Positions 7,024 to 15,836 are shown, counted from the first letter of the stretch. The stretch is DNA of 23,136 nt from an uncultured Prevotella sp. (GCA_900554545.1 USHW01000036.1:1-23136); one strand, 5' to 3'. A program made the numbers and translations. Notes: generated by a model from the sequence alone, not told the origin.

Positions 7024-8463
7024 ATGATAAACAAATATATAACAGCTGTCATACTTGCCGCCGTAACCGGCGGAGTTGCCGGAGCACAAGTGTCAAGGCC
7101 TGTGCCGCGGCTTGTTGTTGGCATCACCATCGACCAGCTCAGGACTGATTACATCGAGGCTTTTATGCCGTCTTACGGAGACAACGGTTTCAGAAAGCTG
7201 TTCAGGGAAGGGACGGTGTATGACAATGCGCAATATACATTTGCCCCGGTAGACCGCGCCTCGTCAATTGCGTCAATCGCAACCGGCACGTCGCCGTCGA
7301 GCAACGGCATAACCGGTTTCAGATGGCTTGACAAGAAATCGCTGGTACAGGTAAACTGCGTTGACGACAACGATTATGAAGGTATATTCACCAAAGAGCG
7401 CACATCGCCTAAAAACATAGCGACGACAACCATCAACGACGAGCTTAAAATCGCCACCGAAGGCGCTGCCATCGTATACAGCATCGCCATGGACCGCGAT
7501 GCCGCCGTAATAGGTGGTGGCCATGCCGCCGATGGTGCGATATGGTTCAACGAGGACAACAAGTGCTGGTGCTCGTCAAAATATTACTTCAAGAAAGCCC
7601 CGCAATGGCTTGAGGGCTACAACCTTGTTTACACAGACGCACTGACAGCCGACAATATCAACGCCAACATAACCAACATTGCCCTTCAGTGCATAGCATC
7701 GAACGGCATGGGAACCGACAACGTGCCTGACATGCTGTCGCTGGTATATGACGCGAAAGTGCCAATTGAGAAGGACGTTCTCAACAAACAACTGCTGCAG
7801 TACAAATACATCCAGCTGGACAAGGAGCTTGAAAAGCTCATCACACAAATCGAAAGCAAGGTAGGCAAGCATAATGTTCTCTTTGTAGTTACAAGTACGG
7901 GCTACTGCAACGAACGGGACATAGACTACTCGAAATACCGTATTCCAAACGGAACGTTTTACTTAAACCGCACATCCAACCTGCTGAACATGTATCTTGG
8001 CGCCATCTATGGGCAAGACAAGTATGTGGAAAGTTGTTTCTACAACCAGCTTTACCTCGACATCCAGCTGATTGAGCAAAAGCGCATAAACACAAGCGAA
8101 CTGCTCAACCGCGCCCAGACGTTCCTCATGCAGCTGTCAGGCGTAAGCAATGTGTTTACAAGCAAGAACCTTTTGTTGTCGGGCGACGACAACAGTTCAC
8201 GGCTGCGCAAATGGTTTTATCCCAATAACTGCGGCGACCTAATCGTGGAAGTGTCTCCGGGATGGAAACTGCTGAACGAGGAAAAATTCCAGCAATATAC
8301 GTCGAAAGAAAGTACAATGCCGTTTCCGCTAATATTCTACGGCACTGGAATAACTGCAAAAGACATTACAACACCTATAACCATCGACCGCATTGCGCCG
8401 ACAATAGCGAAATCAATACGTATCAGGGCGCCAAACGCTTGTTCGGTGACACCGTTGTATTGA
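7024..8463 (+). CDS. Alkaline-phosphatase-superfamily protein, probable pseudoenzyme
   Basis: A 479-residue exported protein with a signal peptide ending near Ala21. It keeps the scaffold of PafA-like/type I phosphodiesterases: RLVVGITIDQLRTDYI with metal-ligand Asp37, GFRKLFREGTVYDNAQYTFAP, SIATGTSPSSNGITGFRW, PDMLSLVYDA, LVVTSTG-type strand (VVTSTG 288-293) and the C-terminal TIDRIAPTIAKSIRIRAPNAC. The nucleophile position (Thr in the family's T-x-PGH segment) reads VDRAS here (76-80). The usual D-x3-H after PD.L is absent, TADHG is replaced by TSTG, and the late HG is missing. It therefore keeps about one of six metal or nucleophile positions. It lies 9 nt after the DUF4105 gene and 74 nt before secA. 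A structural or binding role in the envelope is possible. Confidence 0.8.
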   Translation: MINKYITAVILAAVTGGVAGAQVSRPVPRLVVGITIDQLRTDYIEAFMPSYGDNGFRKLFREGTVYDNAQYTFAPVDRASSIASIATGTSPSSNGITGFRWLDKKSLVQVNCVDDNDYEGIFTKERTSPKNIATTTINDELKIATEGAAIVYSIAMDRDAAVIGGGHAADGAIWFNEDNKCWCSSKYYFKKAPQWLEGYNLVYTDALTADNINANITNIALQCIASNGMGTDNVPDMLSLVYDAKVPIEKDVLNKQLLQYKYIQLDKELEKLITQIESKVGKHNVLFVVTSTGYCNERDIDYSKYRIPNGTFYLNRTSNLLNMYLGAIYGQDKYVESCFYNQLYLDIQLIEQKRINTSELLNRAQTFLMQLSGVSNVFTSKNLLLSGDDNSSRLRKWFYPNNCGDLIVEVSPGWKLLNEEKFQQYTSKESTMPFPLIFYGTGITAKDITTPITIDRIAPTIAKSIRIRAPNACSVTPLY

Positions 8464-8477
8464 CATCATATAATTAA

Positions 8478-8534
8478 AGGAGGAAATCAACAATTACGGT
8501 GCGATAAAAGCGGGTTGAACCGCCAGCTGCGCAC
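8478..8534 (+). other. Possible structured leader before secA
   Basis: The gap between the phosphatase-fold gene and secA holds a strong AGGAGG (8478-8483) with no usable start codon at the right distance; GTG 8499 would give only two codons. A nested hairpin follows: outer GTGCG/CGCAC (8499-8503 with 8530-8534) around inner GCGG/CCGC (8510-8513 with 8520-8523). The hairpin ends 3 nt before ATG 8538. It might modulate SecA translation; this is inference. Confidence 0.35.
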
Positions 8535-8570
8535 GAAATGATTAATAACAAGAAGAAACATCATCACGAA

Positions 8571-11500
8571 ATGGGTTTAAATAAATTTTTGAAGTCACTT
8601 TTCGGTGACAAATCTACAAGGGACATGAAACTCATACAGCCTGTAGTTGAGAAAATAAAGGCTGCTTATCCCGAAATAAAGGCTCTCGACAACGACGCTT
8701 TGAGGGCACGTACAAAAGAAATACAGAAATACGTCCAGGATTCGGCTAACGAGCAAAAGAAGCAAATAGAAGAACTAAGGGCGAAAATAGAAGACACTCC
8801 AATCGACGAGCGTGAAACTATCTTCAACCAGATAGACAAGCTGGAGAAAGAGGTGTTGGACATATATGAGAAGTCGCTTAACGAAGTGCTGCCGGTCGCT
8901 TTCAGCATAATGAAGGATACGGCGCGCCGTTTTGCAGAAAACGACGAAATCGTTGTAACCGCAAATGATTTCGACCGGGTACTTGCCATAACAAAAGATT
9001 TCGTGCGTATTGACGGCGACAAGGCCATATACAGCAACCATTGGATGGCCGGCGGCAACGACATGAAATGGGATATGGTGCATTATGACGTTCAGCTTTT
9101 CGGCGGCGTGGTACTGCATCAGGGCAAAATCGCCGAGATGGCTACCGGTGAAGGTAAGACGCTTGTGGCGACACTTCCTGTATTCCTCAATGCGCTTACA
9201 GGCAACGGAGTACATGTTGTCACCGTAAACGACTACCTCGCGAAGCGTGACTCGGAATGGATGGGGCCGCTTTATGAGTTCAACGGCCTCTCCGTTGACT
9301 GCATTGACAAGCACAGGCCGAACACCCCACAGAGGCGAAAAGCATACCAGGCGGACATCACTTTCGGAACAAACAATGAGTTTGGCTTCGACTATCTGCG
9401 TGACAATATGGCCGTGTCACCTGCCGACCTTGTACAGCGCAGGCACAATTACGCCATTGTCGACGAGGTTGACTCCGTCTTGATAGACGATGCACGTACA
9501 CCTCTTATCATTTCAGGCCCCGTTCCCAACGGTGACGACCAGATGTTTGAAGAGTACCAGCCGTTGGTTGAACGTCTTGTCGATGTACAGCGCAAACTGG
9601 CCACGCAATACCTTGCAGAAGCGAAACAGAAAATTACCGAAGGCCGCGAAAAGAACGACCAGAAACTTCAGGAAGAAGGCTTCTTGAGCCTGTACCGTTC
9701 ACACAAGGCACTGCCGAAGAACAAGCCCCTTATAAAGTACCTTTCAGAAGAAGGCATAAAGGCGGGCATGCTCAAGACGGAAGAATACTATATGGAGAAC
9801 AACAACCGCAAAATGCCGGAGGCTGTGGAACCTTTGTATTTTGTGGTTGACGAGAAACTGAATTCTGTAGACTTGACAGACAAGGGTACAGACTGGCTTG
9901 CCAAGCAGGTGAATGATAAAGACCTGTTCGTCCTCCCCGACATAACTACACAGCTCTCTGCCCTCGAAAACGAGAAAGACCTTGATGACCAGCAACGTCT
10001 TGACAAGAAAGACCAGCTGTTAAATCACTATGCCGTACAGAGTGAGCGTGTGCATACCTTGCAGCAGTTGCTTAAGGCTTACACTATGTTCAATAAGGAC
10101 GACGAGTATGTTGTGATGGACGGAGAGGTGAAAATCGTCGACGAGCAGACGGGCCGTATAATGGAAGGCCGCCAGTGGAGCGACGGTCTCCATCAGGCAA
10201 TAGAGGCAAAAGAGCACGTCAAAGTGAAAGAGGCTACCCAGACTTTCGCCACAATCACACTGCAAAATTACTTCCGTATGTACCACAAACTGGCCGGTAT
10301 GACGGGTACGGCAATCACCGAAGCCGGTGAGTTCTGGGATATTTACAAGCTTGATGTTGTTGAAATACCAACAAACAAGCCCGTCATCCGTAACGATATG
10401 GACGACCGCGTGTACAAGACTGCACGTGAGAAATACAATGCGGTAATCGACGAAATCGTAGAAATGCGCAACTCAGGAAGGCCTTGTCTGGTAGGTACGA
10501 CGTCAGTGGAAATCTCCGAGCTGTTGAGCAAGATGCTCCAGATGCGCCACATTCCGCACAATGTGCTTAACGCGAAGCTGCACCAGAAGGAAGCCAACAT
10601 CGTTGCGGAAGCCGGTCAAAGCACACCGGGCACTGTGACTATAACCGACCCTGACGGCACCACACATACTGAGGAACGTCTGCTTGGAGCCGTGACAATA
10701 GCGACGAACATGGCGGGACGTGGTACCGACATCAAGCTTTCTCCTGAAGTGAAAGCTGCAGGCGGACTTGCCATTATCGGTACAGAACGTCATGAGAGCC
10801 GCCGTGTAGACCGCCAGTTGCGCGGACGTGCCGGACGACAGGGCGACCCGGGTAGCTCGGTGTTCTACATAAGCCTTGAAGACAAGCTTATGCGACTGTT
10901 TGGAAGCGAACGTATCGCCCGTGTGATGGACCGCCTCGGCTTCAAGGAAGGGGAAAGGATTGAAAGTTCGCTGATAACCAACAACATAGAGCGTGCACAG
11001 AAGAAAGTCGAGGAAAACAACTTCGGCATCCGCAAACGTTTGCTTGAATACGACGACGTTATGAACAAGCAGCGCACCGTTGTATACGAGAAACGCCGCC
11101 ACGCATTGATGGGCGAACGCATCGGCATGGACATAACGAACATCATTTGGGACCGTGTGGTTGAAATAATCGACAAGAACGACTATGAAGGCTGCAAGGA
11201 CGAATTCCTCAAAGTGTTGGCAATGGAATGTCCGTTTACGTTCGAGGAATTTTCAAATGAAAACCACGAAAACCTTGCCGAAAAGGCTTTCCAGATGTCT
11301 ATGGCGGCTTTCAAGCGCAAGACTGACCGCATACAGGCTGTAGGCTGGCCGGTAATCAAAGACGTATTCGAGAACCAGGGCGACCGTTACGAGCGCATCA
11401 TGGTGCCCATTACCGACGGAAAGCGCGTCTACAATATACCGTGCAACCTGAAAGAAGCTTACGACACGGAGTGCAAGAGCGTGGTAAAACAGTTTGAGAA

Positions 11501-11945
11501 GACCATCCTTTTGCACGTAATCGACGACTGCTGGAAGGAGAACCTGCGTGCACTTGACGAGCTTAAACACAGCGTACAGAACGCATCTTACGAACAGAAA
11601 GACCCGCTGGTTATCTTCAAATTGGAGAGCGTGAAGCTGTTTGACGATATGGTGAACCAGATGAACAACCGCATCGTGAGTGTGCTGATGAGGGCGCAGA
11701 TACCCGAAATACAGCGTGAAGAAGTGCGCGAGGCGGCACCGGAACAGCGCAGCCAGCGGTACACCGAGCAGAAAGACGACCTGACGAACCCGGCACAGCG
11801 CGCAGCCGCCAACCAGGACACGCGCCAGAACGCTGAGGCGAGAAGGCAGCCTGTACACAAGGAGAAACTGCCCGGACGCAACGACCCATGTCCTTGCGGT
11901 AGCGGAAAGAAGTTCAAGAACTGCCACGGCAGGGGACTTGTGTAA
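8571..11945 (+). CDS. secA: Preprotein translocase ATPase SecA
   Basis: The motor that drives unfolded preproteins through SecYEG. From ATG 8571 it is 1124 residues and begins MGLNKFLKSLFGDKSTRDMKLI, the usual Bacteroidetes SecA start. An in-frame ATG at 8538 would add 11 residues (MINNKKKHHHE) and is the alternative. Motifs seen: Walker A TGEGKT (Lys about 196), Walker B VDEVDSVLIDDARTPLI, the preprotein cross-linking region, GTTSVE, NMAGRGTDI, the GRAGRQGDPG arginine-finger motif, the helical wing/scaffold, and a C-terminal SEC-C zinc site CPCGSGKKFKNCH. It is longer than E. coli SecA (901) because of an extra charged segment at roughly residues 330-500, normal for this phylum. A large hairpin follows the stop. 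Confidence 0.97.
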   Translation: MGLNKFLKSLFGDKSTRDMKLIQPVVEKIKAAYPEIKALDNDALRARTKEIQKYVQDSANEQKKQIEELRAKIEDTPIDERETIFNQIDKLEKEVLDIYEKSLNEVLPVAFSIMKDTARRFAENDEIVVTANDFDRVLAITKDFVRIDGDKAIYSNHWMAGGNDMKWDMVHYDVQLFGGVVLHQGKIAEMATGEGKTLVATLPVFLNALTGNGVHVVTVNDYLAKRDSEWMGPLYEFNGLSVDCIDKHRPNTPQRRKAYQADITFGTNNEFGFDYLRDNMAVSPADLVQRRHNYAIVDEVDSVLIDDARTPLIISGPVPNGDDQMFEEYQPLVERLVDVQRKLATQYLAEAKQKITEGREKNDQKLQEEGFLSLYRSHKALPKNKPLIKYLSEEGIKAGMLKTEEYYMENNNRKMPEAVEPLYFVVDEKLNSVDLTDKGTDWLAKQVNDKDLFVLPDITTQLSALENEKDLDDQQRLDKKDQLLNHYAVQSERVHTLQQLLKAYTMFNKDDEYVVMDGEVKIVDEQTGRIMEGRQWSDGLHQAIEAKEHVKVKEATQTFATITLQNYFRMYHKLAGMTGTAITEAGEFWDIYKLDVVEIPTNKPVIRNDMDDRVYKTAREKYNAVIDEIVEMRNSGRPCLVGTTSVEISELLSKMLQMRHIPHNVLNAKLHQKEANIVAEAGQSTPGTVTITDPDGTTHTEERLLGAVTIATNMAGRGTDIKLSPEVKAAGGLAIIGTERHESRRVDRQLRGRAGRQGDPGSSVFYISLEDKLMRLFGSERIARVMDRLGFKEGERIESSLITNNIERAQKKVEENNFGIRKRLLEYDDVMNKQRTVVYEKRRHALMGERIGMDITNIIWDRVVEIIDKNDYEGCKDEFLKVLAMECPFTFEEFSNENHENLAEKAFQMSMAAFKRKTDRIQAVGWPVIKDVFENQGDRYERIMVPITDGKRVYNIPCNLKEAYDTECKSVVKQFEKTILLHVIDDCWKENLRALDELKHSVQNASYEQKDPLVIFKLESVKLFDDMVNQMNNRIVSVLMRAQIPEIQREEVREAAPEQRSQRYTEQKDDLTNPAQRAAANQDTRQNAEARRQPVHKEKLPGRNDPCPCGSGKKFKNCHGRGLV

Positions 11946-11950
11946 ACCAG

Positions 11951-12042
11951 TTAAGAGTTAAGGACTAAGAGTTAAGAAGATATGCCCTGATAATTGTAAT
12001 GCCAACCGCATATTTTCTTAACTCTTAGTCCTTAATTCTTAA
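11951..12042. repeat. Large inverted repeat built from AGTTAAG heptamers
   Basis: The left arm 11951-11985 pairs with 12008-12042 over 35 bp, apart from two G-T wobbles, around a 22-nt loop. The left arm is a 7-bp tandem: AGTTAAG, AGTTAAG, GACTAAG, AGTTAAG (11949-11976). It fills most of the secA-ABC gap. There is no T-tract after the stem, so it is not a classical terminator, although such a stem could still end or stabilise the secA transcript. Confidence 0.85.
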
Positions 12043-12074
12043 TCAAATCCTGTCACTTAATCAATTTGTTAAAC

Positions 12075-12803
12075 ATGCGAATAAACATCTCAAACCTTAT
12101 AAAACAGTTTGGCGATAAAACTGCTATCGACATTCCGGACTTTGCGATAAACGATGGCGACATGATAGGTCTGGTAGGCAATAACGGTGCAGGAAAAACC
12201 ACGTTGTTCCGCCTGTTGCTCGACTTAATCAAAGCCGACGGAGGGCATGTCACGATGTGTCACGAGGCAGGAGACGGTTCTGTTGTGGAAACTGACCCTG
12301 CCAAATCGGAAGACTGGAAAGCATTTACCGGCGCATACATTGACGACGGTTTCCTTATAGACTTCCTCACGCCAGAAGAATACTTCCAGTTTATAGGCAA
12401 GGTGAATGGGCTGTCAGAGCAGGAGACGGCTTCGAGGATTGACAAATTCCAGCATTTCATGAATGGGGAAATACTCGGGCTGAAGAAGCTGATACGCAAT
12501 TTCTCTGCCGGTAACAAGCAGAAAATAGGCATAATAGCAGCCCTTCTCAACAATCCTGACCTGCTCATCCTTGACGAACCGTTCAATTTCCTTGACCCGT
12601 CAAGCCAGAATACGCTGAAAAACATTCTGCGTGAGTACAACGCGCAGACTGGCGCAACGGTTCTGATAAGCAGCCACAACCTGACCCACACAGTAGACAT
12701 ATCGGGCAGGATAGCGCTTCTTGAAGGCGGAAAAATAATAAAAGACCTGCCGAACAGCAACAACAGCGCCGAAAAGGAACTTGAAGATTACTTCAATATT
12801 TAG
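12075..12803 (+). CDS. ABC transporter ATP-binding protein (no permease nearby)
   Basis: A 242-residue ABC ATPase with no membrane segment. Walker A GNNGAGKTTLF is near residues 36-46. The region before Walker B carries NFSAGNKQKIGIIAALLNNP, where SAG-NKQ replaces the canonical LSGGQ signature. Walker B LLILDEPFNFLD is followed by the SSHNLTH switch histidine. ATG 12075 is preferred to TTG 12066 because family members open MxIxISNLxKxFGxKxAID. Proteins like this normally pair with a membrane permease, but neither neighbour (secA, feoAB) supplies one, so the partner must be encoded elsewhere. A strong terminator follows, making this a single-gene unit. The substrate is unknown. Confidence 0.88.
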   Translation: MRINISNLIKQFGDKTAIDIPDFAINDGDMIGLVGNNGAGKTTLFRLLLDLIKADGGHVTMCHEAGDGSVVETDPAKSEDWKAFTGAYIDDGFLIDFLTPEEYFQFIGKVNGLSEQETASRIDKFQHFMNGEILGLKKLIRNFSAGNKQKIGIIAALLNNPDLLILDEPFNFLDPSSQNTLKNILREYNAQTGATVLISSHNLTHTVDISGRIALLEGGKIIKDLPNSNNSAEKELEDYFNI

Positions 12804-12859
12804 TACTGCGCGGGGTGGGTACATGCCCGGCTGTGGTCGCAAGGCTGTATGCAGGGTGG

Positions 12860-12912
12860 CTGTCCGGAGCCGGATATGGTTTAGTCCATACGGCTCCGGA
12901 CAGTTGTTTTTT
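12860..12912 (+). terminator. Intrinsic terminator of the ABC ATPase gene
   Basis: A 13-bp perfect stem CTGTCCGGAGCCG (12860-12872) with 12891-12903. It is extended by TATGG/CCATA (12875-12879 with 12886-12890) after a 2-nt bulge, and followed by a T-tract at 12907-12912. Confidence 0.9.
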
Positions 12913-12956
12913 CATCAGTGGCGGACGATATAGGACTGGACTTTGCAACAAACTGT

Positions 12957-13066
12957 GTTACAGGGCTTTACAAAAGGCTGCAAACCGCATGCCGAAATGC
13001 CGCCTTTCAGGCTGCGAAATGCGGCATTTTGCAATGCGGAAAGTGGTCTTTTGCAACTCAGTCAGC
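12957..13066. repeat. 22-bp-period intergenic repeat array B (5 units)
   Basis: Units start at 12957, 12979, 13001, 13023 and 13045. The last three open CGCCTTTC, GGCATTTT and GGTCTTTT; the first four close AAAAGGC, GAAATGC, GAAATGC and GAAAGT. It has the same period and core as array A. It occupies the 380-bp gap 12804-13183 between the ABC terminator and the feoAB promoter. Short open frames across it (for example 12815-13108) have no protein-like features. Confidence 0.68.
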
Positions 13067-13152
13067 TGCGCCCGGCAACGTACGGCAGGCCGACGGCATC
13101 ACCATTAATAGGTATTTTGCGTTAAAGATGTAAGAAAGTCATTGTTTTTTGT

Positions 13153-13160
13153 TACTTTTG
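13153..13160 (+). promoter_or_regulatory. Candidate -7 box of the feoAB promoter
   Basis: TACTTTTG followed by CA, 23 nt before ATG 13184, fits TAnnTTTG. A matching TTTG -33 is not present at 19-21 nt; the nearest is at 13116-13119, too far. I see no convincing Fur-box palindrome around it. Confidence 0.45.
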
Positions 13161-13183
13161 CATGACTTAAAAACAGGTAGACA

Positions 13184-15613
13184 ATGAGACTGTCCGAACT
13201 TAAAACCGGGGAAAGAGGGGTCATCGTGAAGGTGTTGGGGCACGGCGGCTTCCGCAAGCGCATCGTAGAGATGGGTTTCATACGCGGCAAGATGGTGACC
13301 GTGCTTCTAAACGCGCCCCTGCAAGACCCTGTGAAATACAAAATAATGGGCTATGAAATATCGCTGCGCCATTCAGAGGCGGCGATGATAGAGGTTGTTT
13401 CAGCCGACGAGGCGCGCCGCCTTGAAGAAGAGGAGGCGCGCAAGCTTGGGTTGGCGGGAGTGTCGGAAACCGCGGCAGGCGACGATGCGCGCCTTACCGA
13501 TGAGCAGCTGCACGAGGCCGCCGTAAAGAAGAGCCGGACTATCAACGTAGCCCTTGTGGGCAATCCGAACTGCGGTAAGACGTCGCTGTTCAACTTCGCT
13601 TCGGGCGCGCACGAGCGTGTGGGCAACTACTCCGGGGTGACTGTTGACGCGAAGGAGGGGCACGCGGAGTTTGACGGATATCAGTTCAATCTCGTAGACC
13701 TGCCCGGCACTTACTCCCTGTCGGCTTACAGTCCTGAAGAATTGTACGTGCGTAAGCAAATCATAGAGAGCACGCCCGATGTAATAATAAATGTCATCGA
13801 TGCGAGCAACATAGAGCGCAATCTTTACCTTACGACACAGCTTGTCGACATGAACATCAAGATTGTTGGCGCGCTAAACATGTTCGACGAGTTCGAGCAG
13901 CGCGGCGACAAGCTGGATTACGACAAGCTCGGTGAACTGTTTGGCTTTCCCATGATTCCTACGGTGTTCAAGACCGGACGCGGAGTGGACGAGCTTTTCC
14001 GCACGGTAATCGACATCTATGAAGGGCGTCCCGTGCCAGGCAAGAGCGGTGTGCGCCACGTACACTTGAATCACGGCAAGTACATCGAGCAGGCCATAGA
14101 CGCCGTGAAGGCCGAAATACAGAAGAACGAACAGATAAGATACAAGTATTCTACCCGCTTCCTGTCAATAAAGCTGCTTGAAAAGGACGCCAAGGTTGAG
14201 GATATTGCCAAGTCGCTGCCTAACGGCGGAGACATAATAGCCGCACGCGACAAGGCTGCCGACTACATAATGAGGGAAACGAAGGAAGACAGCGAGACTG
14301 CCATAATGAATGCCAAGTATGGCATAATACACGGCGCGCTGCACGAGGCAGGGTGTGAGGAGGGCACGAAGACCGATACGTACCAGACCACACACATAAT
14401 CGACTCGGTTATAACAAACAGGTATGTAGGCTTCCCTCTGTTTTTCCTTTTCCTCTACATAATGTTCGAGGTTACTTTCACCCTCGGCCAGTACCCTATG
14501 GACTGGATTGAGGCCGGTGTGGCCGCGCTCGGCGACCTTACGAAGTCAACCTTGCCTGACGGGCCGCTGAAGGCGATGCTGGCCGATGGCGTAATCGCCG
14601 GTGTAGGTTCTGTAATTGTGTTCCTGCCCCAAATCCTCATCCTCTACGCCTTCATCTCGTTCATGGAAGACTCCGGCTACATGGCCCGCGCAGCCTTCAT
14701 CATGGACAAGCTTATGCACAAGATGGGGCTGCACGGCAAGTCGTTCATACCGTTGATAATGGGTTTCGGCTGCAACGTTCCGGCCGTAATGGCGACACGC
14801 ACCATAGAAAGCCGCCGCAGCCGCCTCGTGACCATACTCGTTCTTCCGCTGATGAGCTGCAGCGCAAGGCTGCCAATATACATAATGATTACCGGCACGT
14901 TCTTTGCCGCCAAGTACCAGTCGCTCGTCATGCTCTCGCTTTACGCCATCGGAATAATCCTCGCCGTACTAATGAGCCGGCTGTTCAGCAGCAGGATACT
15001 CAAGGGTGACGACACACCGTTCGTGATGGAGCTGCCTCCATACCGTTTCCCTACGGCCAAGGCCATGGCGCGCCACACTTGGGAAAAAGGCAGGCAATAC
15101 TTGAAAAAGATGGGCGGCATAATCCTTGTGGCAAGTGTTATCGTGTGGGCGCTTGGCTACTTCCCCCACGATGACAGCCTGGGCCAGCAGGCACAGCAGG
15201 AGCAAAGCTATATAGGAAGGATAGGCAAGGCTATCGAACCGGCTTTCCGCGCGCAGGGCTTTGACTGGAAACTCGACGTCAGTCTGATTGCCGGTGTAGG
15301 CGCGAAGGAAATTGTTGCATCGACAATGGGCGTTCTTTATGCTGACGACGAGACCGTGGCCGACGATACGTCAGACAGCCCGGAAAAATATGACGTGTTG
15401 CGGCAGAAGATGCAGGCCGACGGAATAACACCGCTCACGGCATTCTCCTACTTGCTGTTTGTGCTCATATATTTCCCCTGCATAGCTACGATTGCAGCCA
15501 TAAAAGGTGAAACCGGCAGCTGGCGTTGGGCTGCATTCGCTGCCGTGTACACTACGGTTCTGGCGTGGCTTGTCTCTGCGGCGGTCTACCAGGTCGGCTC
15601 ACTGTTCGCTTAG
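13184..15613 (+). CDS. feoB: FeoA-FeoB fusion ferrous iron transporter
   Basis: An 809-residue fusion. Residues 1-73 are a complete FeoA SH3-like domain (MRLSELKTGERGVIVKVLG...GYEISLRHSEAAMIEV). A charged Glu/Arg/Ala linker (74-118) leads to the FeoB G domain: G1 GNPNCGKTS (126-134), G3 DLPGTYS, G4 NMFDE. The membrane core carries both gate motifs, GCNVPAVMATRTIESRRSRL...SCSARLP and GVGAKEIVAS, and the late PCIATIAAIKGETGSW element. It imports Fe(II) across the inner membrane, with GTP hydrolysis gating the channel. FeoA-FeoB fusions are known in Bacteroidetes. ATG 13184 follows a weak AGGTAG. No separate FeoC is seen. It stands alone, between array B and the rplU promoter. Confidence 0.96.
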   Translation: MRLSELKTGERGVIVKVLGHGGFRKRIVEMGFIRGKMVTVLLNAPLQDPVKYKIMGYEISLRHSEAAMIEVVSADEARRLEEEEARKLGLAGVSETAAGDDARLTDEQLHEAAVKKSRTINVALVGNPNCGKTSLFNFASGAHERVGNYSGVTVDAKEGHAEFDGYQFNLVDLPGTYSLSAYSPEELYVRKQIIESTPDVIINVIDASNIERNLYLTTQLVDMNIKIVGALNMFDEFEQRGDKLDYDKLGELFGFPMIPTVFKTGRGVDELFRTVIDIYEGRPVPGKSGVRHVHLNHGKYIEQAIDAVKAEIQKNEQIRYKYSTRFLSIKLLEKDAKVEDIAKSLPNGGDIIAARDKAADYIMRETKEDSETAIMNAKYGIIHGALHEAGCEEGTKTDTYQTTHIIDSVITNRYVGFPLFFLFLYIMFEVTFTLGQYPMDWIEAGVAALGDLTKSTLPDGPLKAMLADGVIAGVGSVIVFLPQILILYAFISFMEDSGYMARAAFIMDKLMHKMGLHGKSFIPLIMGFGCNVPAVMATRTIESRRSRLVTILVLPLMSCSARLPIYIMITGTFFAAKYQSLVMLSLYAIGIILAVLMSRLFSSRILKGDDTPFVMELPPYRFPTAKAMARHTWEKGRQYLKKMGGIILVASVIVWALGYFPHDDSLGQQAQQEQSYIGRIGKAIEPAFRAQGFDWKLDVSLIAGVGAKEIVASTMGVLYADDETVADDTSDSPEKYDVLRQKMQADGITPLTAFSYLLFVLIYFPCIATIAAIKGETGSWRWAAFAAVYTTVLAWLVSAAVYQVGSLFA

Positions 15614-15633
15614 TGTGACGGCATTGGGCATGT

Positions 15634-15678
15634 GGCTGTACATAAATCCTGGCTTGTATGACAGCCGTAATATATTAC
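15634..15678. other. Weak stem-loop and palindrome after feoAB
   Basis: GGCTGT/ACAGCC (15634-15639 with 15661-15666) encloses CATA/TATG with a one-base bulge. It is followed directly by the perfect 12-nt palindrome GTAATATATTAC (15667-15678). There is no T-tract, so a terminator role is uncertain. Confidence 0.35.
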
Positions 15679-15720
15679 ACTGAACATTCGTGGCCTGTTA
15701 AATTCTTTTGATGTAAAAAA

Positions 15721-15752
15721 TTTGGCGGTTCGGATTATTTGATGTAATTTTG
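15721..15752 (+). promoter_or_regulatory. Bacteroidetes-type promoter of rplU-rpmA
   Basis: TTTG (15721-15724), a 20-nt spacer and TAATTTTG (15745-15752) match both consensus elements exactly. The predicted start near 15759 gives a leader of about 78 nt, which includes a small ACGG/CCGT hairpin shortly before the start codon. Confidence 0.78.
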
Positions 15753-15836
15753 CAGCCGATTTAGTCCGCAAAGGCTCAAACAAGTCACGGCATGGAGCTG
15801 TGCGCCTTACGGAAAAAACCGTTTAATATATTATAA

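Noticed and set aside
8571..11945. Unusual length of SecA as evidence of an insertion or fusion
   Set aside because: SecA of over 1000 residues with this extra charged segment is normal for the phylum.
12815..13108. Short plus-strand frames between the ABC ATPase and feoAB
   Set aside because: They run through the terminator stem and the 22-bp repeats in several frames. The apparent proteins are just repeat translations.
13184..15613. FeoA-FeoB fusion as a novel architecture
   Set aside because: Such fusions are already known in Bacteroidetes; all motifs are normal here.
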